Shown here piece after piece: positions 1 to 11,760 of a stretch of 64,000 nt of DNA (positions are counted from its first letter, which is position 1; every line of letters begins with the position of its first letter). The DNA lies in assembly GCF_042453785.1 (NCBI RefSeq), contig NC_091674.1:28035501-28099500 (forward strand). The letters run 5' to 3'. Both the position numbers and the translations under genes were made by a program. This DNA comes from Malus domestica (taxonomy: Eukaryota > Streptophyta > Magnoliopsida > Rosales > Rosaceae). Below the pieces are notes generated by a model, which was given only the letters and a program-made list of their open reading frames with translations, was not told the origin of the DNA and did no database searches.

Positions 1-125
1 ACTACTAGGAAGCTGCACCATTGAATGAATGAACAGCAAAATTCTTAAATTTGGGTCCATATTTCCCTCTCAATCCCTAATGTCATTTTGCTGGTGTATC
101 ATCTAATAAATATTTATTCCTTCCT

Positions 126-910
126 TTAAGATAAGATTGTTAGAATGTGTGGGACGTGTCAATATGACGTTTGATATCATGTCAGAATGTAAGCATTTAA
201 ATCCAAAACTTATCATGTTTGAAATGGGGTTTGAAATCAAAGTTCTCGAATCTCGATAATCCTTAAAATTATTGTATGGACAACTATTTCTCAAGCACAA
301 GTTTAGGTTCGGTCTCAATGAAAAAATAAAACGGTCACTTGACATAGATTCACATACCAATAATATGAGATTGCCCCTTTCATTATGGAGTCACACATGG
401 ATTTTACCATTCAAGCTTTTTGAAATGCAATCAATAGGATTTTTTTTTTTAATATTGACAATGCTTGGATGGATAGACAGGTAAATGCTCTTAACTACTT
501 AAATTAAACTACACGCCTTAAGATAAGATTGTTAGAATGTTAGAATGTATGGGATGTGTCAATATCGCGTTTGATATCATGTCAGAATGTGAGCATTCAA
601 ATCCACAACTTATCATGTTTGAAATGGGGTTTGAAATCGAAGTTCTCGAATCTCGATAATCCTTAAAATTATTGTATGGACAACTATCTCTCAAGCACAA
701 GTTTAGGTTTAGTCTCAATGAAAAAATAAAATGCACACTTGACGTAGATTCACATACCAAGAATATGAGTTTGCCCCTTTCATTATGGAGTCACACAGAT
801 TTTACCATTCGAGCTTTCTAAAATGCAATCAATAGGATTTTTTTTAATATTGATAATGTGTGGATAGACAAGTAAATGCTCTTAACTGCTTAAATTAAAC
901 TACACGCCTT
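126..910. repeat. 392-bp tandem duplication (two units)
   Basis: Two head-to-tail copies, about 126-517 and 518-910, each start with TTAAGATAAGATTGTTAGAA and end with AAATTAAACTACACGCCTTA. They differ by scattered substitutions and small indels; for example the second copy repeats TTAGAATG near its start. The offset between matching bases is 392. No coding capacity is apparent. It looks like a simple local duplication of intergenic DNA that has since diverged by several percent. Confidence 0.85.
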
Positions 911-2553
911 ACATATGTAGGGAGACTTAAGATCATATAACTATTTTGTAAGGCTTTAACTCCCCGATGCGAAATTCCTACTCTCGTTAGCAGACAAAAA
1001 TCTTGTTGATGAAGTATTTTACTTGTCAACCCTAGTTTCTATTACATGAAGGGGAAATAAGAGAGCATGGGATCCACCTATAGTTGCAAGATAGTTACAG
1101 AATTGAATGTTTCCACCCAACTTGCTAATATCATATATCATGTGTTGGACGGGTCATTATGTTGATATTCCTTAACCGTTCATCCTTCTCATCAATCATA
1201 TCTAAATCATAAGAAAATAAAAATGTGCGATGATCAATTGAAGATACTCAACTCGTTACATGTAAGGAGTTATGTAAGATATATTCTGAAAAGTACAACA
1301 ATAACAAGACGTTAGGATCACGATGCAATAAACCAAATCAACATGAAATAGAAATAAACTTATATGTGTAATATGGTTGAAATATCTTTTCTAGATGACA
1401 AACAAGTCTTATACTCTCAGCAACCAAACGTGTTCTAGCAAAAATAAAGTTTGCTCAAAATGGAACGCATGTATTATGAGAGCAGTGATACTCTTAATAT
1501 AGTGGTTATGGTTCCTCTAAATTAAATCGCCTATTATGTTAATAAAGAGATAAACCAAACTACAATTGAACTTAAATGTTGTCCCACCAAGGAATGTACA
1601 ATATATCTTACTGAATTAAGGTTCCAAATAGTTAGCTAGAGTATCTTGGTTCCATGATTTTTGTCAATCAAATATAAATTACGATGAAAGTCAAATAACT
1701 TGGAGACTTTCAATTAATTCGGTTCTCAAAATAATCCACAACTCAAGATGAGTCTAACAAGTTATTTAGCTGTAAGTAGCTTCGGTTACGGCTGACTTGT
1801 TGACAAGACAGAAGCTTTTTATCTAACTGTTGTAAGTTGTGATTTTTCTCTCAATCATGTGCCCATGTCGGTCTGCAAAGAAAGTTTTAGGGCAACCCCG
1901 ACGAATGAGTGCTAGCACTTTCTGAAGCATGACCTCCATTTGTAGGGCCATTTCGTTTCTTATTTGAGATATAGATTTGCCGACTACATGCCAAAGCAGC
2001 TGCTGTTAAAGTCGTTTAAAAAGCAGCTTCTGTTAATAGTCGTTAAAAAAGCTCCAAAACATGAATGGCCGGCCACTTGCAAATCAAGAAAACAAGATAA
2101 ACCACAACTAAAAAGGTGGGGAAATTGGTTGGAAAATGGCCCCGGAAGTGTGGAATCTCTGCTCTCAATGTTTTTGGGGTGTTTTGGCTTTGAATGACCT
2201 AAGGATATTTTTAAGAAAATGTTGTTATCTTGACCAATCAACACTGATGTTGTTCCCACTTTATCGTATGCGCAGTTCACTAGGCGTGAAATTATATGTT
2301 GTATTTTAGTTTGTCAAGTTTCCAACGTGAGACTTCACATTCTTCAAAGGCAACAGTGAGACTGTAAATTTGACCTATTGGTAAGGTTTGATTCTTCATT
2401 CGAACGTATCGTTTTTATGGTCTAAATTGAGTTCATGTAATCAACTACTAGAAATGAAATACATGAACAAGATAAAATCAGAAAGTGATCATCTCGAACT
2501 TTAAACAATTTAAAGTTGCATTTTTAACAGTTTTAGATGGTAACTTTCCCTAC
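911..2553. other. Intergenic, nothing recognised
   Basis: AT-rich sequence with no open frame resembling a known family, no TSD-bounded element and no RNA gene that I can see. The part nearest 2553 lies downstream of the PKS-family gene and may hold its 3' UTR. Confidence 0.5.
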
Positions 2554-3588
2554 TTACATTGAAGGTTCCAACCTTTGAGCAACTCCTACTGCCTTGCCAG
2601 TCGTTGCTGGAGCCGGTGTTCGACCTTTTACAGCCATTTTCTCCATTCCGGTCTCACTTGAGTCATCCCTGGTGGCGGATGCCATAGGTATCCCATTCCC
2701 CGATAGGCTCTCTATCTCGAACAAATCCGAACTCGCATCACTCTCCGCATCTTCATTCATCATTGGAGCTTTCGGAATGGCATCCCACTTTAGCATGGAC
2801 AATCTCCTCTCTAAATTTATTGCTACATTGTCTCCCTTCATACTTTGGGATCCAAACACCTCCAGTGATTTTCGTGGATCTTCGTCTTTCATTTTCTTCT
2901 CTTCCAACTGTGATTTAGCAGCCAATTTCTTTGCACCGGAATTCAAATTTGCGAATGCAAAATGCTCTTCCTTGTTTGATCTTTCAAAGCTAGAGTAGTA
3001 AACCTCATCCCTCGCCTTAAATCTTGGCTGCGGCTGCTTAACGGGATTGTGATCAATATTCCCAACATTTTGCTTCCTAAAATCTTTATTTCCGCGACCT
3101 CCATGCCCGGCATTCATCTCATGAATATAAATGGATTTCTTATCTGAACAAGATCCATTGCAGCTAAAACCCGAAAAGATATTGACCTTTCCATTTCTCT
3201 TTTTCTTCTTGCTCTGAGACGGGGTTCTCAGCGAAGGTAACAAGCCGCTTTGGCTGTTCCAACTCGCTTCAGAACAAGTACTCGGAGTGCCTGGCCTGCT
3301 CTTTGGTTGCTTGTGCTTCTGACCACCTCTATTTTCTTCCTTCTTCTGCCCAAGTTTGCTTGTGTCATAGTCCACAATTCGTGGACCGTCATCTTCCAGC
3401 ATCATGTTGAAATATTTCTCCGCGCCAAAGACACTGATTTCACCCTCCTCAATCTTCTTGGCAGGAGGGGGATTCGGAGTCTGAACTGATCCTGCAAGCT
3501 TGAGCACAAAGTTACCTTCTGCTCTGTTGAGGTAAGAAGAAAACGAAGCGTCCCGGGTATGAATCCCGGTCTTGGCGTCTCCTTCCAT
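2554..3588 (-). CDS. Phytochrome kinase substrate (PKS) family protein, short C terminus
   Basis: PKS proteins are plasma-membrane-associated partners of phytochromes, phototropin 1 and NPH3, acting in phototropism and leaf positioning (family knowledge). The single-exon frame gives 344 residues from the ATG at 3588; an in-frame TTG at 3600 lies just upstream. Family signatures are visible in order: EISVFGAEKYFN near residues 50-61, GTPSTCSEASWNSQSGLL near 100-117, RKSLEVFGSQ in the middle and SDASSDLFEIESLSG near the end. Known PKS proteins continue past the DLFEIE block with a segment around a PSE.S.EWS motif. Here the frame ends about 38 residues after DLFEIESLSG and that segment is absent. 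The stop codon sits inside AATGTAAGTAGG, a good match to a plant 5' splice site, so either a spliced C-terminal exon was missed or the protein is truncated. Which PKS paralogue it is remains unresolved. Confidence 0.8.
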   Translation of the reverse strand: MEGDAKTGIHTRDASFSSYLNRAEGNFVLKLAGSVQTPNPPPAKKIEEGEISVFGAEKYFNMMLEDDGPRIVDYDTSKLGQKKEENRGGQKHKQPKSRPGTPSTCSEASWNSQSGLLPSLRTPSQSKKKKRNGKVNIFSGFSCNGSCSDKKSIYIHEMNAGHGGRGNKDFRKQNVGNIDHNPVKQPQPRFKARDEVYYSSFERSNKEEHFAFANLNSGAKKLAAKSQLEEKKMKDEDPRKSLEVFGSQSMKGDNVAINLERRLSMLKWDAIPKAPMMNEDAESDASSDLFEIESLSGNGIPMASATRDDSSETGMEKMAVKGRTPAPATTGKAVGVAQRLEPSM

Positions 3589-4548
3589 GGCTTCTTCCAA
3601 GGCTTGATTCTCAGGGTATGGTTAAAATTTAACAAAGGGAGAAAGCACAAAGCTAGAAAAAGCAGCTTTGCTGCTTTGGAAAGACAGGGAGCTTTTGGAG
3701 GCTTGGGAGATTGACTACGCTTCCTGAGAACCAGTTTCTATTAAGTAGGCTTGTGGGAGGGTCCTACGTTCTTAGGGCTTAATTGCAACCATTCCACAAC
3801 CTCTTTCCCTCATCACATTAAGTGCCTTGTACTTTTCATTTTGTCACTAATTAATAAACGAGAGAAGGACTTCCATGCAACGGAGATGCTGTTGTCTTAG
3901 GCAGTATTCTAAAAATTGATTGGTGGTAATCGGGTGGCCAAGTGAGCTGCTTGGAGGAAGTTTCAACTGGGAATGGGTTTTGCGTGGGATCGATTTCAAA
4001 CATTGGGAAACAATTTGTTTCCTTATTTATCCTTACAAACATTCTCACGTGCCACGCACGTGATTGAATTTAATGGAACTATTAACGGTGTTAACGAAAA
4101 TGACCATAGCTACATATTTTGATGAGTTGAGGGATCATTGCTCCAATTGAGTTAAAGTTGAGGGACTATCGTTACAATTTCCCCTTCAGATAAAGCAATG
4201 TAATTTCTCCAACTTGAAAAAAAATTGCTTCTTCTTTCTCGCATAAGAACCCTATCTGCCTTCTGCAACTTTACTTTACCCGTCACCGCAGTTATCTTGC
4301 CTAATTTGTAAGTGGCAATTGCCGATCTGGTGAAGGAAAGGGCATGCACCTTGCCAAAGCGTCCATCCGCCTTGCCCTACTAGCCTTCCCAGGCGGCCAT
4401 TTAGATGCCACTGAATGCACTGTCTGCTTTTCTTCACGATTAAGCATCAATCAAAATGGCTGGTAACCACCGAGCACTCCACTAGACCGATTTTTAGAAC
4501 ACTGGTGTTAGGATCCCAAGTTGACTGGCCATATGAAAATGTTAAAAC
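3589..4548. other. PKS upstream region, intergenic
   Basis: Holds the presumed promoter and 5' UTR of the PKS-family gene. The stretch around 4070-4190 (GAGTTGAGGGATCATTGCTC and neighbouring words) reads like a dispersed repeat fragment, but I could not find its ends. No gene is seen. Confidence 0.4.
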
Positions 4549-4677
4549 GCACATTTGTGCTGTCAACTCCGCCCGTGTAAGTTTATCTTACATTGCCGGT
4601 CCCAAGCCCAGGTAAAGGAGAAGGGGGAGGGCATCAGGTAGTCGACAGCCGGCACTCCACAGTTACGTCGAATCCTT

Positions 4678-7600
4678 ATGAAAATGAATTCAGAACGAAA
4701 TCGCGCTAAAGCTAGGGCGTCACCCGTAAGTGGCGCGCTGTGTGGCCCGAGCACAGTGATAAGTAAGCAAGGGTCGCTGTATCTCCATCGGCACCCGGAT
4801 GCGGTGTTAAATGAGCAAGGGGGACATAGAAACTTCTTTTCGAACGACTCCACTCAAAGTTGTTTGGGAGCATATGCTCCTATCAACTTTACACAGGACA
4901 CACAAAAGAAGTACTTTGATCCTATTGGACGGGGGAGGGTGACGAAGCTAGGACAGAAGGGTAGAGTTCAAGAGAGTAGAATGCGTTTAGGAACGTGGAA
5001 TATAGGAACCTTAGCGGGAAAATCTATGGAAGTAGTGGAAGTTATGGTGAGGAGAAGGATAAATATTATGTGCCTACAAGAAACTAAGTGGGTTGGTCTT
5101 AAGGCAAAGGATATAGAAAACTCAGGGTTTAAACTTTGGTATTCGGGCACAAGTAGAACGAGAAACGGTGTTGGCATCATCGTGGATAAGACCTTGACAC
5201 AAGATGTTGTAGATGTCAAAAGGGTAGGAGATAGAATCATGGCAATCAAGATTGTAATAGGACAAGAACTCATCAATGTCATTAGTGCGTACGCACCTCA
5301 AGTAGGGTTGGATACGAGTTCAAAGGAGAAATTTTGGGAAGACCTTGGAGACTTGGTGCAAGGAATTGCCCAGACGGAGAAGTTATTTATAGGAGGAGAT
5401 TTAAATGGACACGTGGGCAGGGAGACATGCAACTATAGAGGTTTTCATGGTGGCCATGGTTTTGGGGAGAGAAACGAGGATGGGGAAGCTATCTTGGATT
5501 TTGCAATGACATATGATCTCTTCTTAGCCAACACCTTCTTTAAGAAGAGAGAAGAACATGTGATCACCTACAAGAGTGGGTCGTCAAAAAAATCAAATAG
5601 ATTTTCTTCTAATGAGGAAAGAGGATCGTATAACTTGTAAGGATTGCAAAGTTATACCGGGAGAGAGCTTGGCAAATCAACATCGCTTGTTGGTGATGGA
5701 TGTACATATCAAAAGAGTGAGAAAAAAGAACAAGACTTGGAAGTGCCCAAGGACTAGATGATGGAATCTAAAAGGAGAAAAACAAGTCATTTTCAAAGAG
5801 AAAGTAATCACCCAGTGTGAGTGGGATAGAGAGGGGGAAGCTAGCCAAATGTAGGATTCCATGGCTAGTTGTATCCGAAAAGTAGCAAAAGAGGTATTAG
5901 GAGAGTCCAAGGGCTTTGCCCCACACCAAAAGGAATCTTGGTGGTGGAATGAGGAGGTACAAACAAAGGTGAAGGCTAAGAAGGAATGTTGTAAAGCCTT
6001 ATACAAGGACATGACCGATGAAAATGGTGAAAGGTATAGAAGAGCGAAGTAAAAGGCGAAGAAAGCTGTCAGAGAAGCTAAGTTAGCGGCTTATGACGAC
6101 ATGTATAAGCGACTAGATACCAAAGAAGGAGAGTTAGATATCTATAAACTAGCTAGAGTAAGGGAAAAGAAGACAAGGGACCTAAACCAAGTGAGGTGCA
6201 TCAAGGATGAGGATGGAAAGGTTCTTGCTACAGAGAATGCGGTCAAAGACATATGGAGAGGTTATTTTCATAATCTTTTCAATGAAGGACATGAAAGGAG
6301 TACTTCTTTAGGGGAGTTGAGTAACTCAGAAGAGTGTAGAAACTACTCATTTTATCGTCGAATTAGGAAGGAAGAAGTGGTTGTAGCTTTGAAGAAGATG
6401 AAGCATAGAAAAGCAATGGGCCCAGACGATATACCGATCAAAGTGTGGAAAGTCTTGGGAGAGACAGGTATAGCATGGCTCACTGACCTTTTCAATAGGA
6501 TTTTGAAAACGAAGAAGATGTCAACTGAGTGGCGAAAGAGCACTTTGGTGCCTATCTACAAGAATAAGGGCAACGTACAAAATTGCATGAACTATAGGGG
6601 TATTAAGCTAATGAGCCATACAATGAAGCTATGGGAGAGAGTCATTGAGCATAGATTGAGGCAAGAGACACGGGTTTCGGACAACCAATTCGGGTTCATG
6701 CCAGGGCGCTCAACCATGGAGGCAATCTATCTCTTACGAAGATTGATGGAAAGATATAGAGATGGGAAAAAAGATTTACACATGGTCTTTATAGATTTGG
6801 AAAAAGCGTATGATAGGGTCCCAAGAGACATTCTTTGGAGGATTTTAGAGAAGAAAGGAGTACGAGTAGCATATATCCAAGCTATAAAGGATATGTATGA
6901 AGGAGCAAAGACTGCCGTAAGAACTCATGAAGGACAAACCGAAAGCTTCCTCATAACTGTAGGATTACATCAAGGCTCATCCTTAAGTCCTTACCTTTTT
7001 GCGTTGGTAATGAATGAGTTAACATGACATATTTAAGATGATATTCCTTGGTGTATGCTTTTCGCAGACGATATAGTGTTGATAGATGAAACTCAGGAAG
7101 GGGTAAATGCGAAGTTTAACCTTTGGAGAGAAGTGTTGGAATCTAAAGATCTTCGCCTAAGCCGATCAAAGACAGAATATATGAAGTGCAAGTTCAGTGC
7201 AAATGGAGGCCAAAATGAGTTAGGGGTGAGGATCGGAGATCAGGAAATACCAAAGAGCGATCGTTTTCGCTACTTAGGATCTATCTTGCAAAAGAACGGA
7301 GAATTAGATGGAGATCTCAACCATAGAATACAAGCTGGATGGATGAAGTGGAAGAGTGCATCCGGCGTGTTGTGTGACCGCCGTATGCCACTGAAACTCA
7401 AGGGAAAATTTTATAGGACAGCAATAAGGCCGGCGATGCTGTATGGCACAGAATGTTGGGCGGTGAAGCATCAACACGTACACAAAATGGGTGTAGCGGA
7501 GATGAGGATGCTTCGTTGGATGTGTGGGCACACGAGAAAGGATAAGATTAGGAATGAGGATATCCGAGGTAAAGTAGGAGTAGCCGAAATTGTAGGAAAA

Positions 7601-7837
7601 TTGAGAGAAAATCGGTTACGGTGGTTTGGACATGTGCAAAGAAGTCCTACTGACCCTCCGGTTAGAAGATGCGACTACGGGACAGAGGTTCAGGGTCGGA
7701 GGGGTAGAGGAAGACCTAGGAAAACTTTGGAAGAGACTCTAAGAAAAGACTTAGAGTATTTGGATCTAACGGAGGACATGACACAGGACCGAGCACAATG
7801 GCGTTCTAAGATTCATATAGCCGACCCTACTCAGTGA
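4678..7837 (+). pseudogene. RTE LINE polyprotein, copy 1 (endonuclease + reverse transcriptase), broken
   Basis: The endonuclease part (frame from 4678) shows MRLGTWNIGTLAGKS, CLQETKWVG, ISAYAPQVG and GGDLNGHVGRE, the apurinic-endonuclease-like fold of RTE LINEs. A frameshift near 5576 moves the reading to the next frame, where QHRLLVMDV follows. Reverse transcriptase motifs follow: [53 protein letters not shown] and the catalytic FADDIVLID at about 7060-7087. In-frame stops occur at 5759 (TGA), 5852 (TAG), 6050 (TAA) and 7025 (TGA), so the copy is dead. The C-terminal part carries RRGRGRPRKTLEETLRKDL, a tail common in plant RTEs. It encoded the target-primed reverse transcription machinery. 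Confidence 0.9.
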
Positions 7838-7960
7838 AGAAGGCTTTGATGTATTTAACACAATACGTTGAAATGAAGCAAAACTTATTTATTGATATCT
7901 CCGATAAGTTACAAATATGTACATATACATGAGTCAAAATAAACAAACAAGAGGGAGCCT

Positions 7961-8635
7961 TCACAAAGGTTGCTTAGGAGAAGTCTCAGCAGTCGGTAGA
8001 GCCCCAGAAAGAGAAGGCACCAGAGGGGGATCATTCGGAGCCTCAATACTGGACAGAACCCTAGAAGGAGGAGGCATCGAAGGTTGATCATTTGGAGCTT
8101 CAGTACGCGGTACAGCCCCAGAAGACGAAGGCAATAAATGCCTTTGGAACAAACCCACAAATCTCTGATGATCAAGTAAAACCTGACCATCAGATTCCTT
8201 CATCTGGTCAAGCTTCCTCTTCATGTTTGTAGCATAGTCATGTGCGAGCCAGTGCAACTGTTTATTCTCATGCTTGAGCCCACTAATATCTTGTTTGAGA
8301 CTCATCACTTCAGCCACTAATGATTCAACTTGGCGGGTTCGAGCAAATAGGCGTTGGGCCATATTAGACACAGAACCTGCACACTGAACACTTAGAGCCA
8401 GAGAATCCTTAACAGCCAACTCATCAGACCGTTTGGAAAGTAGTATGTTATCTTTGGGAGTGAGAAGGTTCCTAGCCACCACCGCAGCAGTCATATCATT
8501 CTTCATCACAGAATCCCCAACGGTAAGCGGACCAGTAGGGGATAAGAAGGATGGGCGCCATATGTTGTCTGGAGAAGGCGTGGCTGCCTCTTCAACGAGG
8601 TTCAAGTCAAAACGACTGTCGGAGGGGCCAGACAT
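7961..8635 (-). CDS. Putative element-encoded gag-like/coiled-coil protein, about 224 aa
   Basis: An open frame of about 224 residues inside the LTR-type element, starting MSGPSDSRFDLNLVEEAA (ATG at 8635) and ending at 7961. The N-terminal part contains FLSPTGPLTVGDSVMKNDM. The middle (roughly residues 105-165) is charged, with heptad-like spacing (LVAEVMSLKQDISGLKHE), and suggests a coiled coil. The C-terminal part has three imperfect Pro/Ser repeats of the PPPSRVLSSIEAPND type. No zinc knuckle, protease or polymerase motif is visible. It is probably a structural protein of the retroelement family and not a host gene. The function is unknown. An in-frame ATG lies six bases upstream, at 8641. 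Confidence 0.55.
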   Translation of the reverse strand: MSGPSDSRFDLNLVEEAATPSPDNIWRPSFLSPTGPLTVGDSVMKNDMTAAVVARNLLTPKDNILLSKRSDELAVKDSLALSVQCAGSVSNMAQRLFARTRQVESLVAEVMSLKQDISGLKHENKQLHWLAHDYATNMKRKLDQMKESDGQVLLDHQRFVGLFQRHLLPSSSGAVPRTEAPNDQPSMPPPSRVLSSIEAPNDPPLVPSLSGALPTAETSPKQPL

Positions 8636-8775
8636 TTTCAAATGTGTTGAAGAGAGAAGAGGTCGGACAAATCAAGATCTTAGAAGTGCAAGAAGGGAGC
8701 TTCTACTGGTGAAAATTCAAGTGTGCTTTGGAACTTAATGCCAGCCTCTATAAAAATCTGCACTCGACAGAGCTT

Positions 8776-9010
8776 CAGAAATCGAAGAGGCGCCTGCCCA
8801 GAAATCGAAGAGGCGTTTACTTTCTCAAAAGCTGGGCTGCTCAGAGACCACGAGGGCCGATCTCAGAAATCGAAGAAGCGTTTGCTTTCTCAAAAGCTGG
8901 GCCGCTCAAAGACCACGAAGGCCGATCTCAGAAATCGAAGAGGCGCTTGCTTTCTCAAAAGCTGGGCTGCTCAGAGACCACGAGGGCCGATCTTAGAAAT
9001 CGAAGAGGCA
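8776..9010 (+). repeat. Minisatellite, 65-bp period
   Basis: The core CAGAAATCGAAGAGGCG recurs at 8799, 8864, 8929 and 8994, an exact 65-bp spacing, with an additional partial unit at 8776. Units carry CTCAAAAGCTGGGCTGCTC and GACCACGAGGGCCGATCT. There are about three full copies, highly similar, inside the LTR-type element. Confidence 0.9.
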
Positions 9011-9473
9011 CTTGTTTTTTTCAGCCTTGTCAGCACCTGTCACATGCACACTCAGCTTTGCTGAAATTACAGGCATTCTGTTGAAGATTTCTGGTGAAGT
9101 AGAAAGCACGTGAATCTTACTGTTCAATCATCCACTTTCCACACGCACCATCAGCTCATGGGTACCATAGATAACTTTGCCAAAGATCTCTGACAAAGTT
9201 TAGACACGTGAAGCTTGCAGCTCCCACTACATCGATATGACCAAGAAGGGTAAAAGAATAGCAAAGAAACAGCACTAACAAAGTTTAGATACATAAATTT
9301 TGAAGGTCTAACTACCATATTATTACCTACAAGGGTAAAGGAACAGCACCGCTGCTGGATAATTGGAAAGTCCTTGTGTGTCAACCTCTGTGCTCTGTGG
9401 CAAGGTAGACTAGCAAACATGCCCAACCTTTACTTACATTCGAGAAAACACTCCCAACAAGATTGCTTGCTCC

Positions 9474-9729
9474 AAAATCGAAGAGGCACCGTCCTCCGAA
9501 TCTCGAGAGCCAGACTCCCAACATGATTACTTTCTCAAAAATCGAAGAGACACCGCTCTCCGAATCTCGAGAGCTAGACTCCCAGCAGGATTGCTCTCTC
9601 AAAAATCGAAGAGGCACCGTTTTCCGAATCTCGAGAGCCATATCTCCGACAGGATTGTTTGTACGAAAACCGAAGAGGCACCGCTTTCTCAACTTCGAGA
9701 GCCAGATCTCCTTGGATAAAGCTTGTCTG
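9474..9729 (+). repeat. Minisatellite, 64-bp period, related to the array at 8776
   Basis: The core AAAATCGAAGAGGCACCG recurs with its T at 9478, 9542 and 9606, and a variant at 9670, an exact 64-bp spacing. Each unit has CCGAATCTCGAGAGCCAGA in the middle. About four copies. The AATCGAAGAGGC core is shared with the 65-bp array 460 bp upstream, so both arrays probably grew from one ancestral unit. Confidence 0.9.
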
Positions 9730-11006
9730 TAATCTTCACACGCAACATCAGCTTTCCAGATACCACAGACCACTTTTTCAAAGTGCTCTAACACACGTGA
9801 AGCCGACAGCTTCCACTACCGTGCTATGACCAAGCAGGGTAAAGGAATAGCATTACTACTTGTTGTTAGGGAAACTCCTATATATGTCGACCTCCATCCT
9901 CAACGGACAGGCAGACCTGCAAAAATGCTCAACCATTTCTCATATCTGAGAGGGCACTCCCAACAAAGCCTCTCGAAATACTCAACTTTCTTTCCCCCCG
10001 ATAATACCTCTGCAAACAAGCTACACCAGAGCAAGAATATCTCATATCATCAGGGTTAAAAGTAAGAGTATCCCATATCATGCTTTTTCCCTGTCTTTTC
10101 CTTTGGCCTTGTTCTTACCTGCAAGACAAGGAGAAAGAGAGCAATCAGTCAGCACTTGGAATCAAGCTTCCAGTCAGGAACTGACTGCCTGGAACCCCTT
10201 ACCTGATTACTTACCTGGCATTGCAAAGTGAGAAGGATACAAGGAAGCATATGGAGACAAGCATAATAGAACACGTGCCGATACATCCACTACTTTGTCA
10301 ACAGCAAAAGTATCCCATATCAGCAAGGTCGAACGTACTCTAGATTTGATGGACGTGTTTTGACCCTCAAATTCTTCAGTCGGCCTTATACTCTGGAGGA
10401 AACCAGAAAATCCTCCAGCCCAGTTCAAGAATAAGCTTGTGGAAAGTTACTTCTTCAAAAGCAAAAGTATCTCATATAATCTATTCTCCTTTTCTTCTCT
10501 TTATCCTTCATGCTGCCAGCTCTTCCAAGCTCGGCGACTTGGGGGACTCATACTACATGGTTTGTATCGCGCTTGACCAAGCCTGAAACTACAAGTAAGC
10601 TTCAAGTGAAATTGATACATTACCTTGTGCATCTCCACCAGTTAAAGATACCACCCCTGGATGGAGGAAACGTACTTCCAGAGAAGACGCCACATCTACC
10701 TATGAGACAGTTAAGGCAAGTGAAGACGAGAGCCTGCACCTATGTCATTTGTACTAAATCATTCACTTATACTCACTAAAGGAGAGCTTGAACCTATGTA
10801 CTTGCGTAAACCCTTCACAATTAATGAGAACTCCTCTACTCTGTGGACGTAGCCAATCTGGGTGAACCACGTACATCTTGTGTTTGCTTTCCTGTCTCTA
10901 TCCATTTACATACTTATCCACACTAATGACCAGAGCAATCTAGCGAAGATCACAAACTTAATACTCTCTGTTGTACCAAAGTCCTTACTGATTTTGGGCA
11001 TCAACA

Positions 11007-11760
11007 ATCCTTAAGTCCTTACCTTTTTGTGTTGGTAATGGATGAGTTAACAGGACATATTGAAGATGATATTCCTTGGTGTATGCTTTTCGTAGACGAT
11101 ATAGTGTTGATAGATGAAACTCAGGAGGGGTAAATGCGAAGCTTAACTTTTGGAGAGAAGTGTTGGAATCTAAAGGTCTTCGCCTAAGCCGATCAAAGAC
11201 AGAATATATGGAGTGCAAGTTCATTGCAAATGGAGGCCAAAATGAGTTAGGGGTGAGGATCGGAGATCAGGAAATACCAAAGAACGACCGTTTTCGCTAC
11301 CTAGGATCTATCTTGCAAAAGAACGGAGAATTAGATGGAGATCTCAACCATAGAATACAAGCTGGATGGATGAAGTGGAAGAGTGCTTCCGGCGTGTTGT
11401 GTAACCGTCGTAGGCCAATAAAGCTCAAGGGAAAATTTTATAGGACGGCAATAAGGCCGGCGATGCTGTATGACACAGAATGTTGAGCGGTGAAGCATCA
11501 ACACGTACACAAAATGGGTTTGGACATGTACAAAGAAGGCCTACTGACGCTCCGGTTCGAAGATGGGACTACGGGATAGAGGTTCAAGGCCGAAGGGGTA
11601 GAGGTAGACCTAGGAAAACTTTGGAAGAGACCCTAAGAAAAGATTTAGAGTACTTGGATCTAACGGAGGATATGACACAAAACCGTGCGCAATGATGTTC
11701 TAGGATTCATATAGCCGACCCCACTTAATGGGAAAATGCTTTGTTGTTGTTGTTGTTGTT
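11007..11760 (+). pseudogene. RTE LINE, second 3' fragment (reverse transcriptase C-terminal part + TTG tail)
   Basis: Matches copy 1 from 6979 onward (ATCCTTAAGTCCTTACCTTT). It contains the catalytic-box equivalent with FVDD in place of FADD, a 1-nt deletion in CTCAGGAGGGGTAAATG, a nonsense change near 11485, and a 133-bp deletion: CACAAAATGGGT joins directly to TTGGACATG, corresponding to 7493-7625 of copy 1, with GGT microhomology. It ends in CCCACTTAATGGGAAAATGC followed by (TTG)n at about 11740-11760, the RTE 3' tail, next to the TSD. Confidence 0.9.

Larger units (their letters stand above)
7848..11006 (-). mobile_element. LTR-retrotransposon-type element (TG...CA ends) nested in the RTE LINE
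   Basis: On the minus strand the element runs from TGTTGATGCCCAAAATC (at 11006) to about AAATACATCA (near 7847). It carries a gag-like frame (7961-8635) and two minisatellites (8776-9010 and 9474-9729). The left flank is the LINE 3' end and the right flank is an internal LINE position, so no TSD is visible. That mismatch points to recombination between two differently inserted copies. I did not find a second LTR, reverse transcriptase or integrase, so it looks like a non-autonomous or single-LTR derivative. I recall similar sequence as common in apple and pear genomes (inference). Confidence 0.6.

Noticed and set aside
2594..2998. Plus-strand open frame opposite the PKS-family gene
   Set aside because: It is the complementary shadow of a recognised gene and shows no own motif.
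8776..9729. CRISPR-like repeat-spacer arrays
   Set aside because: Whole 64/65-bp units are repeated with no unique spacers, and the setting is a plant retroelement.
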